Positions 7,582-9,132 of a DNA stretch of 9,132 bases are shown piece by piece. The position numbers and the translations under genes are program-made. The notes beneath the pieces were generated by a model, which saw nothing but the letters and a program-made list of their open reading frames with translations, was not told the origin of the DNA and made no database searches. Source of the DNA: Desulfobacteraceae bacterium (lineage in GTDB: Bacteria > Desulfobacterota > Desulfobacteria > Desulfobacterales > Desulfosalsimonadaceae); assembly GCA_024636355.1 (NCBI GenBank), contig JAGXHH010000117.1, forward strand, positions 1 through 9,132, given 5' to 3'. Every line of letters starts with the position of its first letter. The stretch's first letter is position 1.

Positions 7582-7985
7582 ATGGAAAACCTGCTGCGTC
7601 ACGCCATGGACATGCTGAGGTCGGGCGGCGGGCTCCTGATCGCAACCAGCGGTCTTTCCGGAATTCCCCACATGACATCGGCCGGTCAGGCGAACTTAGG
7701 ATCTGACGGCCGGATTGGCATTACCGAATGGTTTTGCCCGCTCACTTTGGAAAACTGATGGAAAACCGGAATGTCTCCATCCTGATCTACGATCCGGCGA
7801 CCCGGGAAGGAAATCAGATGGTCGGCGTGGTCGAGGATATACGCGATGTCGCCGTCATGAACGGTTTTATGCCGGAAGGAGAGCCCGGAATCCCGCAGTT
7901 CGAACGGGAACTGGTCATCCGGGTGGATGCCGTCCTTGACTGCAGCCAAGGTCCTCACACGGATAGACCTCGGGACGAGCGGTAA
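7582..7985 (+). pseudogene. Pyridoxamine 5'-phosphate oxidase-like (flavin-binding split-barrel) protein, frameshifted
   Basis: The start is set at ATG 7582, preceded by AGAGGA (7567-7572, 9 nt spacing). The first 58 codons (MENLLRHAMDMLRSGGG, LIATSGLSGIPHMTSAG, GRIGITEWFCP) stop at TGA 7756-7758. The rest continues in the frame one base earlier: LMENRNVSILIYDPATREGNQ, VGVVEDIRDVAVMNGFMPE, ERELVIRVDAVLDCSQGPHTDRP, ending at 7983-7985. Inserting one A in the AAAA run at 7751-7754 restores TLEKLMENRNVSI and a protein of about 134 aa, normal for small PNPOx-like proteins. These bind FMN or related cofactors in a split beta-barrel; the substrate here is unknown. The break is either a real one-base deletion or a homopolymer sequence error. 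Confidence 0.75.
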
Positions 7986-7993
7986 AAAAAGAG

Positions 7994-8021
7994 AGAAGCC
8001 AGAATTCAGGAGTCAGAAGCC
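7994..8021. repeat. Heptanucleotide tandem repeat (AGAAKYC-like, 4 units)
   Basis: Four adjacent 7-bp units, AGAAGCC, AGAATTC, AGGAGTC, AGAAGCC, start 8 bp after the stop of the PNPOx-like gene. The same unit length as the 4712-4792 array but a different sequence. Confidence 0.6.
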
Positions 8022-8040
8022 AAAAACCTTCTTCGCTTTT

Positions 8041-8100
8041 CTTCGTGTCCTTCGTGCCTTCGTGGTTCTATTCTTTTGAACCACAAAGACACAAAGAAGG
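8041..8100. repeat. Inverted pair of CACGAAG-type arrays forming a hairpin
   Basis: The left array (8041-8068, CTTCGTG units ending GTGGTTC) and right array (8078-8100, GAACCAC followed by AAAGACACAAAGAAGG) are imperfect reverse complements around a 9-nt loop. The innermost 7 bp pair exactly. They are the same repeat family as 6540-6567. Confidence 0.65.
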
Positions 8101-8121
8101 GCGTTTATGCGTAATAAACCA

Positions 8122-8259
8122 TCTGGTTATCCGGAAAACTCCAGTTAATGATTTCTCTCGCAGAGCCGCTGAGGACGCGGAGAGTTCCTCTGCGGCTCTG
8201 CGAGAGGATATTCGATCTGCTTGGCACCTTCCCATCACTGGAGCGAGCGGATAACCAGA
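8122..8259 (-). mobile_element. MITE-like / palindromic element, copy B (inverted relative to copy A)
   Basis: A 138-bp element with perfect 12-bp terminal inverted repeats TCTGGTTATCCG (8122-8133) / CGGATAACCAGA (8248-8259). The inner hairpin is longer than in copy A: a perfect 15-bp stem (8155-8169 with 8192-8206), then a GAGG/CCTC pair (8171-8174 with 8187-8190). Read on the minus strand it aligns with copy A over most of its length (shared ATATCCTCTCGCAGAG, GAGAGAAATCATTAAC and AGTTTTCCGGATAAC). It lacks about 15 bp near one end and differs in the inner loop. No coding capacity. Confidence 0.7.
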
Positions 8260-8273
8260 CTAAATTACTCCCT

Positions 8274-8298
8274 GCGGAATTCACTCCGTTCATTCCGC
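8274..8298 (-). terminator. Possible terminator hairpin at the end of the minus-strand hypothetical gene
   Basis: GCGGAAT (8274-8280) and ATTCCGC (8292-8298) form a 7-bp stem with an 11-nt loop that includes most of the TGA stop of the minus-strand gene. No strong U-run follows on the minus strand, so an intrinsic terminator is only tentative. Confidence 0.3.
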
Positions 8299-9132
8299 CC
8301 GGTTTACAATGGAAATAAGGGTATTTTTCATGACCTTGCCGGTTTTCATGTCTTTCCAGGGAGTCTGGATGGTGATTTCCGCATCGCATTCGCCGGTGGA
8401 CATCATCCGCTTCAGGAATTCGTTGTACTCTTCGCCGCACCGCTTCAACAGCGCCCCATTTTCATCGGCGTAAATTCGTTTGAATCCGGATTGCCCTTCA
8501 AAAAACTGAACAACCGACAGGGCGCCGTCCTCCGACTGGTACGCGGAACAATTGACCGCCAGGGTCTGTTTCAAAAACTGCGTGGTGCCTGCATCGTAGA
8601 CGGCGCCGGGATAGGCCGTGATCCCGATGTCCTCCGGGGAAAAAGCCGTGCCGACAAGCTCGCGGACGGTACCGGCATGCTCGAACGCCTCCTGCTCTTC
8701 CTGCTCATCTTCAAAGGATTGCTGTGCGTTCCAGGCATCCTCCGGATTCATGTAGGTTTTTCGCTGAACGACAATGCTGGTTTGAATCTTTTTGTTGTCA
8801 TTTCCATCAAAGGTGTGGTGGAAGTCGTCGTGCACCATAAGATCGAAACTGGTGACATCCGCATTCTTTTCCCCGACCATCCAGGCAAAATCGGCAGAAC
8901 TGATCCACTTGTCCGGCTTAAACGGCTTGCGGACTTTTTTCATCAGGGCTTTTTCGTTAATTGCGTCCTTTTTACTGTAAACGGAGAAATCCATAAAATG
9001 GATGTTGTAGAAGACCGGTGAAACGGTTCCCGGCGCGATTTCGCTGGTGTCAAAGTACTCGGAACCATCTTCTTCCGTACCGCCCAATTCCTTCAGGTAA
9101 AACTGCAGGACTTTTTCCGCGGGCGCCGCGAC
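8290..9132 (-). CDS. Hypothetical protein, C-terminal 280 residues (5' end outside window)
   Basis: The minus-strand frame is open from the window edge (reads VAAPAEKVLQFYLKELGG) to TGA at 8290-8292. A TTG at 9085-9087 could be read as a start, but the upstream 15 codons are open and protein-like, so I treat the gene as truncated by the window. I do not recognise the family. Visible features are an acidic segment (DEQEEQEAFE, mid-protein), an aromatic-rich region (VSPVFYNIHFMDFSVY), HDDFHHTFDGNDNKK, and a C-terminal part with a predicted alternating strand/helix pattern (TLAVNCSAYQ, GALSVVQFFEG, SGFKRIYADENGALLKRC). There are no CxxC pairs, nucleotide loops or transmembrane spans in the visible part. 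An N-terminal export signal cannot be excluded, as it would lie outside the window. Confidence 0.75.
   Translation of the reverse strand, partial: VAAPAEKVLQFYLKELGGTEEDGSEYFDTSEIAPGTVSPVFYNIHFMDFSVYSKKDAINEKALMKKVRKPFKPDKWISSADFAWMVGEKNADVTSFDLMVHDDFHHTFDGNDNKKIQTSIVVQRKTYMNPEDAWNAQQSFEDEQEEQEAFEHAGTVRELVGTAFSPEDIGITAYPGAVYDAGTTQFLKQTLAVNCSAYQSEDGALSVVQFFEGQSGFKRIYADENGALLKRCGEEYNEFLKRMMSTGECDAEITIQTPWKDMKTGKVMKNTLISIVNRAE

Larger units (their letters stand above)
7986..8289. other. Repeat-rich intergenic region, no gene supported
   Basis: This 304-bp gap holds a heptad array (7994-8021), an inverted pair of CACGAAG-type arrays (8041-8100), MITE-like copy B (8122-8259) and a small hairpin overlapping the next gene's stop (8274-8298). 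The open frame at 8045-8254 (+) is a translation of these repeats. Confidence 0.75.

Noticed and set aside
7741..7760. Programmed -1 frameshift site in the PNPOx-like gene
   Set aside because: G-GAA-AAC does not follow the X-XXY-YYZ rule well, and this small enzyme family is not known for it; indel or sequence error is simpler.
6540..8100. CRISPR array suggested by several short repeats
   Set aside because: Units are 7-9 bp, degenerate and contiguous, with no regular spacers and no cas genes.
8045..8254. Plus-strand 69-codon frame over the CACGAAG arrays and copy B
   Set aside because: Repeat-derived spurious ORF; no ribosome binding site or protein-like pattern.
8221..9021. Plus-strand 266-codon frame opposite the minus-strand hypothetical gene
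   Set aside because: The minus-strand reading is continuous to the window edge and has more protein-like composition; the plus reading has no motif or supported start. Moderately confident.

Overview
The window is typical bacterial chromosomal DNA: dense ORFs, moderately high GC and Shine-Dalgarno-type starts. The gene set (a GlpD-type dehydrogenase, a secernin-like C69 peptidase, an AhpF/TrxB-like fusion, a YkgJ cysteine-cluster protein) and the intergenic repeats (heptad TGAACYY arrays, CACGAAG-type arrays, CTCTGCGAGAG hairpin elements) fit an anaerobic Desulfobacterota-like (deltaproteobacterial) genome. This assignment is an inference from gene style and repeat style, not a match to a reference.

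Layout, left to right. Bases 1-753 (+) hold the 3' part of a FAD-dependent glycerol-3-phosphate dehydrogenase (glpD-like). Bases 754-957 are intergenic and contain a 17-bp near-perfect inverted repeat. Bases 958-3246 (+) encode an unrecognised 762-aa soluble protein. It converges, 6 bp apart, with a secernin-like family C69 peptidase at 3253-4545 (-). Bases 4546-4812 are a divergent intergenic region ending in a heptanucleotide tandem repeat next to the ribosome binding site of the next gene. Bases 4813-6465 (+) encode an AhpF-like fusion (two thioredoxin folds plus a thioredoxin-reductase module) cut by an in-frame TAG at a normally conserved Gln position. Bases 6466-6849 are a repeat-rich gap ending in a MITE-like element. 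Bases 6850-7407 (-) encode a YkgJ-type cysteine-cluster protein. It is divergent from 7582-7985 (+), a small PNPOx-like flavin-fold gene broken by a one-base frameshift. Bases 7986-8289 are a second repeat-rich gap with an inverted copy of the same MITE-like element. Bases 8290-9132 (-) hold the C-terminal 280 residues of an unrecognised protein running off the window.

The genes do not form an obvious operon: strands alternate and most are separated by regulatory or repeat DNA. A loose common theme is flavin/thiol redox chemistry (GlpD-like, AhpF/TrxB-like, PNPOx-like, cysteine-cluster protein). I do not see a clear defence, CRISPR, phage or biosynthetic system. The most notable observations are the single-codon amber interruption of an otherwise intact redox enzyme, and the pair of inverted MITE-like elements with covarying ends that bracket the ykgJ/PNPOx pair.
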